Source of the DNA: an uncultured Eisenbergiella sp.
GTDB taxonomy: Bacteria; Bacillota; Clostridia; Lachnospirales; Lachnospiraceae
Assembly: GCA_948960675.1 (NCBI GenBank)
Contig: CARDPF010000036.1
Coordinates: forward strand, 1-16,195
Direction: 5' to 3'
Length of the DNA: 16,195 nucleotides
The position numbers and the translations under genes were made by a program. The notes beneath the pieces are model-generated. The model made no database searches. It was not told where the DNA came from and saw only the letters and a list, made by a program, of their open reading frames with translations. This document shows positions 6,641-13,593 of the stretch, in pieces (positions within the stretch are counted from its first letter, which is position 1; the number at the start of each line of letters is the position of its first letter).

Positions 6641-8191
6641 TTACCGCAGGGTGATGCGGCTGGTCAGATCCACGCCTGCAAGGGCAGATGCCTGCGCCAG
6701 GTAATTGGGATCCCCGGCATGTTTGTAGTATTCGTATGCCAGTTTATGCCTGCCGTCGGGGGCAAGCACGCCTACTGCCAGTCCCTGTGCGATTTCGGAG
6801 GCATCGTCCAGTTCGCGGGAAATGATCAGGCCGTCCACGTATTTGTTGCTCATGGCCTGCAAAAATGCGTAAGTGACAGCGATTGCCTGCTGCTCTTCCC
6901 CGACGCTGGAGGTGTATCCCACTTCGGAGAGCTTGACCGTGCGGACTGCCCCGGTGGGGGACAAAAGTTCCGGCTGGGACAAAAAGTCCGTGATGACGTC
7001 GATGTTCTGCATGGTCACGTATCTGGAGTTCTGGGCATGGGTCGCATACCGGGTAGGCGTCCAGTTATTGGGATCATACAGGGGCACATTGTAGGGGTGG
7101 CTGGAAAGCCGCCAGTCAATGTTACCCTGTGCTTTTACATAATCGTTGAAGGCTACCAGGAACGGCCGGGAACCAAAGTAGGAAGGGCCGGAAGCGACCG
7201 CCCACTGCTGGTCGGTGGCCACGTAAACCTGTGCGTTGCCGTTCTCGGATTTGATACCGTTGTAGAGGATGCGGAACGCGTTGGCGTATTCTGCCGCATA
7301 CTGGTTGATGTTGCCGGTGTTCATAAAATTCCACGGGTTGCGGGCGTTGACCTCGTTCCCCACAATCCAGTTATCCACGGTTCCGTTGCCGGTGTTGGAG
7401 TAGCGCTGTCCAAGAAAGGAAGCCACGGCCTCCAACTTCTCCACGCCTGCCTGGTCCGCAGCGTTTAAGGCATAGTAGTTGGCGGCTGCGCCCCGGGACA
7501 GGGGGTGAATCAGGGTTTGGTCTGCGCCAAGGTCGTTTAAAATGATGAAAGTGACCTGAATGCCCTGTGCATTCATCCGTTTTGCCACAATGTCGTATTC
7601 CGCCACATAACTGGAATTGAAGCTATAGGTCTTCCCGTTATATTGGTAGTTGATGCCGCCGCCGTTGGTGATGCGGCCCAGAAGCAGGTTATAAGTGACC
7701 TGCTTGACGCCAAGGTCTTTTAGGTTGTTTGCGTTTAAAAGCTGTGCGGCGGGGAGCATCCCCTTAATGCCGCCGTCGCGCCTCGGCGTCGTGTGCCCAG
7801 CCGCCGCTTCCGGATTGGTGATGTAGACGGAATTGGAGACTGCCGTGGGCACGCCGTTTTTGATGGCCACGATGGTAAATTTTTTGAATAGGTTGCTGTT
7901 GGCGGTGTTCTTATTTAACGGAAAGGTAAATATAGCGGTTCCGTTGGGAGCCTGTGCAACTTCCACGCCCTGCGCGCCGGTCATGTAAGTTTCCTGCGCG
8001 TACAGGTGCAGGATACCGTCCTCGGATGTAACGGAGCAGGTGCCGGAGACGACGACCTGACTGCCCTGTATCAGGGCGGACTGCAAGGTTGCCGTTGCAG
8101 CGGCATGCGTCCGGATATTGCCGGAAAAAAGCAATAGAATAACTGCAAATGCCGTGAGGACAACGGTGTAAATGGATTTACCTTTAAACAT
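6641..8191 (-). CDS. Secreted DUF5722-like protein, probable glycosidase fold
   Basis: A secreted protein of 516 aa. I start it at ATG 8191, nine bases after GGAGGG, rather than at an upstream ATG at 8266. Residues 1-31 are a signal peptide: KGK, a hydrophobic core TVVLTAFAVILLLFSG, then THA-A for cleavage. Residues about 35-130 look like a beta-rich domain (QVVVSGTC, IFTFPL). The rest has the repeat-like pattern of a TIM barrel: VKQVTYNLLL, VTFIILND, NWIVGNE. The pair N279-E280 (VGNEVNARNPW), H365 and E423 (KLSEVGYTS) are placed as acid/base and nucleophile in clan-A glycoside hydrolases. I recognise it as DUF5722, whose activity I do not know. No LPXTG or lipobox is seen, so it is free or wall-bound by other means. 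It is monocistronic, with a strong promoter and terminator. Confidence 0.8.
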   Translation of the reverse strand: MFKGKSIYTVVLTAFAVILLLFSGNIRTHAAATATLQSALIQGSQVVVSGTCSVTSEDGILHLYAQETYMTGAQGVEVAQAPNGTAIFTFPLNKNTANSNLFKKFTIVAIKNGVPTAVSNSVYITNPEAAAGHTTPRRDGGIKGMLPAAQLLNANNLKDLGVKQVTYNLLLGRITNGGGINYQYNGKTYSFNSSYVAEYDIVAKRMNAQGIQVTFIILNDLGADQTLIHPLSRGAAANYYALNAADQAGVEKLEAVASFLGQRYSNTGNGTVDNWIVGNEVNARNPWNFMNTGNINQYAAEYANAFRILYNGIKSENGNAQVYVATDQQWAVASGPSYFGSRPFLVAFNDYVKAQGNIDWRLSSHPYNVPLYDPNNWTPTRYATHAQNSRYVTMQNIDVITDFLSQPELLSPTGAVRTVKLSEVGYTSSVGEEQQAIAVTYAFLQAMSNKYVDGLIISRELDDASEIAQGLAVGVLAPDGRHKLAYEYYKHAGDPNYLAQASALAGVDLTSRITLR

Positions 8192-8227
8192 TTTATATTC
8201 CCTCCTCGAAGATTTTGTCTCTCCGCT

Positions 8228-8256
8228 ATTATAATAAATTATTCCCGCCATTTCAA
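8228..8256 (-). promoter_or_regulatory. Promoter of the DUF5722-like gene
   Basis: On the minus strand TTGAAA (8251-8256), 17 bases, TATAAT (8228-8233): near-consensus. The leader to ATG 8191 is about 30 bases. Confidence 0.8.
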
Positions 8257-8268
8257 TAGCAAACAAAA

Positions 8269-8282
8269 ATTTCCATGGAAAT
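8269..8282. promoter_or_regulatory. Perfect 14-base palindrome, candidate operator
   Basis: ATTTCCATGGAAAT lies 12 bases upstream of the -35 of the minus-strand promoter, a position suited to an activator, in the divergent region with the phosphate transporter gene. The bound protein is unknown. Confidence 0.4.
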
Positions 8283-8421
8283 CCGTAAGGGGAGTATTAC
8301 TATTCACGGGTATGAGAACATGATGCAGGAGTGAGGGGCGTTTCGTATAGGGCGTTGGTATTGGGGGATACTGGAAATAGCGCGAAAGCATTTGGGTGAT
8401 AGGTCAAGGGGAGTAAAGGCG

Positions 8422-10185
8422 ATGGATATATTTCAGGGGTTGACTCTGGTCGGGGGATTAAGTCTGTTTTTGTTTGGGATGAGCGTTATGGGGCAGGCAT
8501 TGGAGCGCAGGGCAGGCGGCAGGCTTCGCAGTGTGATCGGAAAACTTACGACGGGGAAAGGTGCCGGGCTGATAACGGGGATCGGTGTGACGGCGGTAAT
8601 CCAAAGTTCGTCCGCCACCACGGTTATGGTGGTGGGTTTTGTGAATTCCGGGCTCATGACCCTTAGGCAGGCGGTCAATGTCATTATGGGCGCAAATATC
8701 GGGACGACCGTTACGGCGTGGGTTTTAAGCCTTGCGGGGATTGAGAGCGGCAATCTGTTTGTAAAGCTGTTAAAGCCGTCCTCGTTTACCCCCTTTCTTG
8801 CGTTTATCGGTATCCTGTTTTATCTGTTTTGCAAAAGTACGAAAAAGAAAGACACCGGAACCGTATTGCTTGGTTTTGCGACGCTGATGTTCGGGATGGA
8901 AACCATGGCAGGGGCAGTTTCCGGGCTGGGAAATATGCCGGCATTCCAAAACCTGTTTCTCCTGTTTGCAAATCCGGTCTTGGGGGTGCTTGCAGGGGCC
9001 GTGCTTACCGCCGCCATACAATCCAGTTCTGCATCTGTGGGGATTTTACAGGCATTGGCGGTTTCGGGACAGGTGTCTTACGGTGCGGCGGTTCCGATTA
9101 TTATGGGGCAGAATATCGGCACCTGCGTTACGGCAGTGATTTCTTCCGTGGGAGCAAACAAAAATGCAAAACGGGCCGCAATGGTACATCTGCTGTTTAA
9201 CGTAATCGGAACCACGGTATGGCTGTCGGTGTTCTGCCTTGTAAAATATCTTTTTGCGCCGTCCTTTTTGTACGATGCCGCTTCTTTGTTTGGGATTGCA
9301 GCCGCACATACGGTGTTCAACCTTTTGTGTACCATATTAATGCTGCCGGTGACAGGGGGATTGGAAAAGCTGGTGAATGTGCTGATCCGCGACGGGCGGG
9401 AAACGGAAAACCGGACGGAACTTGACGGGCGGCTTCTGGCGGCGCCGTCCATTGCAATGGAGCGTTGTAATGAGGTTGCGGCACAACTGGCGGTTACGGC
9501 TGTGGATGTGCTAAAGCAGGGACTGGTTTCCCTGGAAGCTTACTCGGAAGCGCTTGCGGATGGGATCCGTAAAAAGGAGGATTTGACGGATCATTATGAG
9601 GACATCCTTGGCACCTATCTGGTCCGTTTAAGTGCAAGGCAGATCAGTGAGACTGCCAGTGCGGAGGCTGCGAAGCTGCTAAAGGCGATCGGTGATTTTG
9701 AACGTATTGCCGATCATGGCGTCAATCTTTTGGAGTCTGCAGAGGAACTTAAGGAAAGGGGGATGGGATTTACGGAGGCGGCAAAAGAAGAGTTTCACGT
9801 GATTTCTGCAGCCGTGTGCGAAATTCTTGAAATTTCCCTGCATGCTTTTTTGGAAAACGATGTAAGTGCCGCAGAAAATGTGGAACCACTGGAACAGGTG
9901 ATTGACGTCCTAAAGGAGAAAATCAGGACACGGCATATTCTGCGGCTGCAGCAGGGAAGCTGCTCCATTGACGCAGGATTTGTCTGGTCGGATATTCTTA
10001 CCGACCTGGAGCGTACTTCTGACCATTGCTCCAATATAGCAGGGGGGATTCTGGACAGCGCCGGACATAATATGAATATTCATGAATCCCTGCGGGATTT
10101 GAGAAAAGACAATGCAAGCTTCCAAAAAAAGTACAATGCTTATAGGGAAAAATATAAGCTGGCCGAAGCCGGGGGCCCGAAATGA
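8422..10185 (+). CDS. Na+/phosphate cotransporter family protein with PhoU-like domain
   Basis: Membrane symporter of the NptA/YjbB type, 587 aa, for sodium-coupled phosphate movement; whether import or export cannot be told. I start at ATG 8422 (MDIFQGLTLV), after GGGGAG. The two inverted Na_Pi_cotrans repeats are marked by QSSSATTVMVVGFVNSG (61-77) and QSSSASVGILQALAVSG (200-216), each followed by a GxNIGT motif (GANIGTT at 90; GQNIGTC in the second repeat). From about residue 340 the protein is a helical, charged PhoU-like bundle with the repeats IGDFERIADHGVNL and LTDLERTSDHCSNI, each carrying the E-R-x-x-D-H metal-binding pattern of PhoU. It stands alone between the divergent DUF5722-like gene and tRNA-Pro. 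No Pho box was recognised. Confidence 0.9.
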   Translation: MDIFQGLTLVGGLSLFLFGMSVMGQALERRAGGRLRSVIGKLTTGKGAGLITGIGVTAVIQSSSATTVMVVGFVNSGLMTLRQAVNVIMGANIGTTVTAWVLSLAGIESGNLFVKLLKPSSFTPFLAFIGILFYLFCKSTKKKDTGTVLLGFATLMFGMETMAGAVSGLGNMPAFQNLFLLFANPVLGVLAGAVLTAAIQSSSASVGILQALAVSGQVSYGAAVPIIMGQNIGTCVTAVISSVGANKNAKRAAMVHLLFNVIGTTVWLSVFCLVKYLFAPSFLYDAASLFGIAAAHTVFNLLCTILMLPVTGGLEKLVNVLIRDGRETENRTELDGRLLAAPSIAMERCNEVAAQLAVTAVDVLKQGLVSLEAYSEALADGIRKKEDLTDHYEDILGTYLVRLSARQISETASAEAAKLLKAIGDFERIADHGVNLLESAEELKERGMGFTEAAKEEFHVISAAVCEILEISLHAFLENDVSAAENVEPLEQVIDVLKEKIRTRHILRLQQGSCSIDAGFVWSDILTDLERTSDHCSNIAGGILDSAGHNMNIHESLRDLRKDNASFQKKYNAYREKYKLAEAGGPK

Positions 10186-10206
10186 CAGGCGGAGCATCAG
10201 ATATAG

Positions 10207-10238
10207 CGTAACAGTGCAGGCCTGTCTGGACTGTTACG
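10207..10238. repeat. Hairpin element CGTAACAGT...ACTGTTACG
   Basis: Perfect nine-base arms at 10207-10215 and 10230-10238 with a 14-base loop, 21 bases after the transporter stop. No T-run follows, so it is a weak terminator at best. The 10-mer CGTAACAGTG recurs at 11797-11806 on the other side of the tRNA-flanked hydrolase gene. Confidence 0.5.
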
Positions 10239-10265
10239 ATTTCCGCGTAAATTTTGAAATGGGTA

Positions 10266-10294
10266 TTGACTTCTTTGGAAGTTTGGGGTATGAT
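10266..10294 (+). promoter_or_regulatory. Promoter of tRNA-Pro
   Basis: TTGACT (10266-10271), 17 bases, TATGAT (10289-10294); the tRNA begins 26 bases after the -10. Confidence 0.75.
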
Positions 10295-10319
10295 ATCAGA
10301 TGTCTGATTGAGACGAGAT

Positions 10320-10392
10320 CGGGGTGTGGCTCAGGTGGTAGAGCGCTTCGTTAGGGACGAAGAGGCCGCAAGTTCAAGTCTTGTCACTCCGA
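10320..10392 (+). tRNA. tRNA-Pro, anticodon AGG
   Basis: A 73-base cloverleaf. The acceptor stem CGGGGTG pairs with CACTCCG (one G-U). The D arm is GCTC-AGGTGGTA-GAGC, the anticodon stem CTTCG/CGAAG encloses loop TTAGGGA, the variable loop has five bases, and the T arm is GCAAG-TTCAAGT-CTTGT. Bases 34-36 read AGG (codon CCU); G37, the C1-G72 pair and A73 are proline tRNA marks. CCA is not encoded. A34 is unusual outside arginine tRNA in bacteria. Confidence 0.9.
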
Positions 10393-10398
10393 TGAAAG

Positions 10399-10432
10399 AC
10401 CCTTGAAGAATTTTTCAAGGGTTTTTTATTTT
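10399..10432 (+). terminator. Intrinsic terminator after tRNA-Pro
   Basis: ACCCTTGAA (10399-10407) pairs with TTCAAGGGT (10414-10422), followed by TTTTTATTTT. It separates the tRNA from the hydrolase gene, whose ribosome site begins about 30 bases later. Confidence 0.85.
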
Positions 10433-10474
10433 ATGGAGACCCACATATTACCGGTGGGAAGAAGGAGGCAGGGT

Positions 10475-11449
10475 ATGTGTACGGCAGCAACCTATTGCAC
10501 AAAAGATTTTTATTTTGGACGCACACTGGACTACGATTTTTCCTATGGGGACGACATTACGATAACCCCCCGAAATTACTGCTTTAGTTTCCGGGATATG
10601 GGACTTATGAAAAAACATTATGCCATGATCGGTATGGCGCATGTGGTGGACGATTACCCGCTCTATTATGATGCGGTCAATGAAAAAGGGCTTGGAATGG
10701 CCGGCCTTAATTTTGTCGGGAATGCGAAATACTATGAAAATGCAGAGGGGATGGATAACATTGCCCAGTTTGAATTCATACCATGGATTCTTGGACAGTG
10801 CGCGACGGTAGGGGAGGCGGGTGCGCTGCTGAAAAAGACCAATCTGGTCAATACTCCCTTCAGTGAAAAATTTCCCCCGGCCCAGCTGCATTGGATCATT
10901 GCGGACTGTAAGGGGGCGGTCACGGTGGAGGCGACGGCAGGAGGCATGCAGGTTTATGAGAACCCGGTGGGAATCCTGACAAACAATCCGCCTTTTCAGG
11001 AACAGATGTTTCAGCTTAACAATTATATGTATCTGTCCCCGAGGGCCCCGAAAAACTGTTTTTCCGATAAACTAAAGCTTACCACTTACAGCCGGGGAAT
11101 GGGGGCCATGGGGCTTCCGGGGGATTTGTCCTCCCAATCCAGGTTTGTGAGGGCGGCATTTGTAAAGATGAATTCTGTATCGGGGGATACCGATGTGGAG
11201 AGTGTCAGCCAGTTTTTCCATATTATGGGCTCGGTCGCACAACAGAGGGGGTGCTGTGACATAGGGGACGGAAAATATGAAATTACCACGTACACCTCCT
11301 GCTGTAACGCCACAAAAGGAATTTATTATTACACCACTTATGGAAATCACCAGATTTCCGGGGTAGACATGCGCCGGGAAAGGCTTGACGGCATGCGTCT
11401 GATAAAATATACGCCGATTCAGGAAGAACAGATCCGGATGCAGAATTGA
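10475..11449 (+). CDS. bsh: Choloylglycine hydrolase, probable bile salt hydrolase
   Basis: Linear-amide hydrolase of the Ntn family that most likely splits taurine or glycine from conjugated bile salts in the cytosol. It has 324 aa, the usual length. The start at ATG 10475 is set by AAGGAGG nine bases upstream and by Cys2, which becomes the N-terminal nucleophile after removal of Met1. Other conserved residues are R16 (FGRTLDYD), D19, N79 (GMAGLNF), N170 (GILTNNPPF) and R223 (SQSRFVRAAF), matching C2, R18, D21, N82, N175 and R228 of Clostridium perfringens enzyme. GLPGDLSSQSRFVRAAF and YTSCCNATKGIYYYTTY also follow that enzyme closely, which favours BSH over penicillin V acylase. A hairpin CCCAC/GTGGG (10440-10458) sits just before the RBS. 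The space between tRNA terminator and RBS is too short for an evident promoter. Confidence 0.9.
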   Translation: MCTAATYCTKDFYFGRTLDYDFSYGDDITITPRNYCFSFRDMGLMKKHYAMIGMAHVVDDYPLYYDAVNEKGLGMAGLNFVGNAKYYENAEGMDNIAQFEFIPWILGQCATVGEAGALLKKTNLVNTPFSEKFPPAQLHWIIADCKGAVTVEATAGGMQVYENPVGILTNNPPFQEQMFQLNNYMYLSPRAPKNCFSDKLKLTTYSRGMGAMGLPGDLSSQSRFVRAAFVKMNSVSGDTDVESVSQFFHIMGSVAQQRGCCDIGDGKYEITTYTSCCNATKGIYYYTTYGNHQISGVDMRRERLDGMRLIKYTPIQEEQIRMQN

Positions 11450-11511
11450 GGCGCCCCAAGGCTTTGTATCCCAAAGGAGACTGTTTCGGTTAGGGTATAC
11501 GGTTTTGGAAA

Positions 11512-11577
11512 TCAAAGACCCTACTGCAAGCAACGGGGTATCAAGATTGCAACGCTGCAAAGCAGTAGGGTCTTTGA
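11512..11577. repeat. 16-base inverted repeat downstream of bsh
   Basis: TCAAAGACCCTACTGC (11512-11527) and GCAGTAGGGTCTTTGA (11562-11577) are perfect reverse complements separated by 34 bases. No protein is encoded. It may act as a 3' structure for bsh or be part of a dispersed palindromic element together with the next hairpin. Confidence 0.7.
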
Positions 11578-11594
11578 CCCTCGCGGCATTCGTC

Positions 11595-11622
11595 AAATAG
11601 CCATGCAAGCATGGCTATTTTC
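11595..11622 (+). terminator. Hairpin after bsh, probable terminator
   Basis: AAATAGCCATGC (11595-11606) pairs perfectly with GCATGGCTATTT (11609-11620) around AA. Only TTTT ends the stem, so as a terminator it is of medium quality. Flanking CGCGGCA (11583-11589) and TGCCCGCG (11628-11635) could extend the pairing. Confidence 0.5.
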
Positions 11623-11647
11623 CTCATTGCCCGCGGGAATAAAAAAA

Positions 11648-11718
11648 CAGGGGCAGTAGGAATCGAACCCACATCGACGGTTTTGGAGACCGCTGTTCTA
11701 CCTTTGAACTATGCCCCT
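11648..11718 (-). tRNA. tRNA-Trp, anticodon CCA
   Basis: On the minus strand the acceptor AGGGGCA pairs with TGCCCCT and is followed by discriminator G73, a tryptophan mark. The D arm is GTTC...GAAC, the anticodon stem GCGGT/ACCGT encloses CTCCAAA (CCA at 34-36), and the T arm contains GGTTCGATTCC. It has 71 bases and no encoded CCA. Seven T follow the 3' end directly (11641-11647 on the plus strand are A). Confidence 0.95.
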
Positions 11719-11748
11719 ATTTGCAATCCTTTCGGACTGACAAGGCAT

Positions 11749-11778
11749 ATTATAACACACTTAGACAAGTTTTAGCAA
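11749..11778 (-). promoter_or_regulatory. Promoter of tRNA-Trp
   Basis: Minus-strand TTGCTA (11773-11778), 18 bases, TATAAT (11749-11754), about 30 bases before the tRNA start. Confidence 0.65.
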
Positions 11779-11810
11779 GTAAAATTTAAAAAAAATCGTA
11801 ACAGTGGTAA

Positions 11811-11858
11811 CCGTCTGCGGCAGCTGAATAACAGTTTCACGTGCCTGCCGCAGAACGG
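11811..11858 (-). terminator. Hairpin downstream of the GH32 gene
   Basis: CCGTCTGCGGCAG (11811-11823) pairs with CTGCCGCAGAACGG (11845-11858) with one bulge. On the minus strand it follows the GH32 stop by about 60 bases. A T-rich tract (11783-11796) comes 14 bases after the stem, further than in a standard terminator, so the role is provisional. Confidence 0.45.
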
Positions 11859-11920
11859 ATGCAAAAGGCGGGGGAACTGTTTTCCCGATAAGCTGCCATA
11901 TACCGGTAGTGGCGCTTTCG

Positions 11921-13372
11921 TTATGCCTCCATTTGGAAGGAAAATTGTGCCGGTTCCATGTCATAGAGTACAACTTGGAAAGCTTCCGGCGTCCGGTCGC
12001 TTTTACAAAAATGTATTCCCTTATCGTATTGGGCAGGGTATACGCAGTCCGTGACGAAAATTTCTTCGTTTACCGAAAATTCCACACAGCTTACATCCAC
12101 AAGAATATCCATGTGCAGATTTTGGCGCCAAAAGCCGGGTTCAAGGGGAAGGAGGCGGTGGCATTGCTGGTGGTCTGCCGTGTGGTTTTCGATGATCAGG
12201 CGGCTTAGGTTTTTTTCAAAGCGGATCCATAAGCCGCTCTTTTCGGTTCCGTCCGTCAACAATCCGATCTCAAAGCAGGTTCCCTGCCAGTGGTTCCATT
12301 CCAGAAAAATTTCCATCCAGAAGCTTGTCTTTTCCCCTGCCAGGGGATAATTGCGGGAAGGCCCCAGCTTTATGTTTTGCAAAACGCTTTTGTTTTTCCG
12401 CAAATTTTTCAGGGAATTTAAAAATTCCCCTTTTATTTTTCCGCCGGGTTCCCAAAAAAAAGTCCTGGGGGTGGTCATGGCCCCAATCCACCCGTCCCTT
12501 CTGGTTAGATGGTCGTTATCCCATTTATGCATCCAGGCATTGACCAGCGTCTGGCCGTCCGGGGATTGAAAAAACTGGGCGGCATAATAATCACAGCCGT
12601 AATCAATTTCCCTTCTGCCGGTGGGATAAAAGGTGTCCGCCCTTTTTTCCCCGAAAAAATAGAGGGATTTTTGTATGACGCCGTCTATGTTTTCGGGGGA
12701 CAGCAAAAGGATGGGGGCCGGATCCGTTTCATGGAGGGAGGGGCATTCCCAGACCGTCCCATCTCCGGCGCCTGCGGTGGCGAATATACCACCGTATGAC
12801 CATTCCGTCAGGTTTTCGGATTCATATCGGTAGAGACAGGGGGTTTTTCCCTGTTTCCCGCCCAGCAGCATTTGCCACCGGTTATCTTTCCGGTAAACAA
12901 AAGGATCCCTGAAATCCTTTTGGGAAGGGTTTGGGGGCCAGACCACCGGGTTTTTTGCTTCCTTCATAAAGTGGATGCCGTCCCCGCTATAGGCAATGCA
13001 CTGCACCTCCTGCGGACGCCGGTAGTAATTGCGCCCCGTATAAATCAGGTATAGTTTATCGTCATGCACCACCGCGCATCCGGAAGCGCAGCCGTCCCTG
13101 TCGTATTCCGAATCCGGTGCAATCGCAGTGGGAAGCAGACGGTAGGAAGTAAAATCCTTTGTGACGGCATGTCCCCAGCACTTGGGGCGGATGCCCTGGG
13201 TATCATAGGGATAGTAGTTGAAAAAAAGGTGATATTCCCCGTGGTACCAGACCGGCGCGTGGGGATCGTTCATCCAGCCTGCCGGTGATGAAAAGTGAAA
13301 TTTCGGCCGCATTTTTCTTGTAAAAAATGCACTTTCAAGTCCCTGTACATATCGGTCAATTTCTTGTTTCAT
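11921..13372 (-). CDS. GH32 beta-fructofuranosidase, intracellular (sucrose-6-phosphate hydrolase type)
   Basis: Hydrolyses terminal beta-fructosyl bonds (sucrose, sucrose-6-phosphate or short fructans) by a retaining mechanism. The start at ATG 13372 (MKQEIDRYVQ) follows AAAGGGGGA; the longer reading from 13438 lacks this site. The 483 aa match the family length. The N-terminal five-bladed propeller carries the nucleophile D36 in GWMNDPHAP, the transition-state aspartate D156 in FRDP, and the acid/base E209 in WECPS. The H at position 38 replaces the commoner N or C of WMNDPN. The C-terminal beta-sandwich runs from about 340. There is no signal peptide, so it acts in the cytosol. No sugar transporter or LacI regulator is next to it. 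It is divergent from a sugar isomerase and a ROK kinase that could process its products, though this link is inferred. Confidence 0.88.
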   Translation of the reverse strand: MKQEIDRYVQGLESAFFTRKMRPKFHFSSPAGWMNDPHAPVWYHGEYHLFFNYYPYDTQGIRPKCWGHAVTKDFTSYRLLPTAIAPDSEYDRDGCASGCAVVHDDKLYLIYTGRNYYRRPQEVQCIAYSGDGIHFMKEAKNPVVWPPNPSQKDFRDPFVYRKDNRWQMLLGGKQGKTPCLYRYESENLTEWSYGGIFATAGAGDGTVWECPSLHETDPAPILLLSPENIDGVIQKSLYFFGEKRADTFYPTGRREIDYGCDYYAAQFFQSPDGQTLVNAWMHKWDNDHLTRRDGWIGAMTTPRTFFWEPGGKIKGEFLNSLKNLRKNKSVLQNIKLGPSRNYPLAGEKTSFWMEIFLEWNHWQGTCFEIGLLTDGTEKSGLWIRFEKNLSRLIIENHTADHQQCHRLLPLEPGFWRQNLHMDILVDVSCVEFSVNEEIFVTDCVYPAQYDKGIHFCKSDRTPEAFQVVLYDMEPAQFSFQMEA

Positions 13373-13447
13373 ATGATATCCCCCTTTAGGCTGTCCTGTA
13401 TTCTTTTTACCATATTTTGCGAAGGTTTCCAAGTACAAAATGTTAGA

Positions 13448-13477
13448 TTTATAAAATTTAAAATCAATTTATTTCAA
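13448..13477 (-). promoter_or_regulatory. Probable promoter of the GH32 gene
   Basis: Minus-strand TTGAAA (13472-13477), 18 bases, TATAAA (13448-13453), about 75 bases before the ATG, in an AT-rich divergent region. Confidence 0.5.
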
Positions 13478-13519
13478 AATGCGCCAAAATAATATCAAAA
13501 ATCAGGCGTTATAAATTGA
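13464..13519. promoter_or_regulatory. Inverted repeat in the GH32/SIS divergent region
   Basis: TCAATTTAT (13464-13472) and ATAAATTGA (13511-13519) are perfect nine-base arms 38 bases apart, with GCGCC and GGCGT just inside. The left arm touches the GH32 -35. A regulator binding both sites could control both directions; AT-rich chance pairing is possible. Confidence 0.35.
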
Positions 13520-13549
13520 CTAAATGAGTAATAAATGATAATCTATGGA

Positions 13550-13555
13550 TATAAT
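13550..13555 (+). promoter_or_regulatory. -10 element for the SIS-ROK operon
   Basis: TATAAT, 38 bases before the ATG, has no good -35 at 16-18 bases. A TTGACT at 13516 would instead pair with a poor TAATCT at 13539. The promoter may need an activator. Confidence 0.4.
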
Positions 13556-13593
13556 TTGAAAACCGCAAAAGGATTGGGATAGGAGGATGGGAA

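Noticed and set aside
6536..7468. A 310-codon open frame on the plus strand opposite the DUF5722-like gene
   Set aside because: It is antisense to a gene with a signal peptide, RBS, promoter and terminator; its translation has no recognisable domain and its start has no RBS.
10403..10474. A longer start for the choloylglycine hydrolase, using TTG within the tRNA terminator
   Set aside because: The enzyme needs Cys directly after the initiator Met, and the ATG at 10475 has a strong RBS.
10370..11640. An attachment-site duplication of the tRNA-Pro 3' end, as after integration
   Set aside because: No second copy of the tRNA 3' segment was found downstream, and no integrase is in the window.
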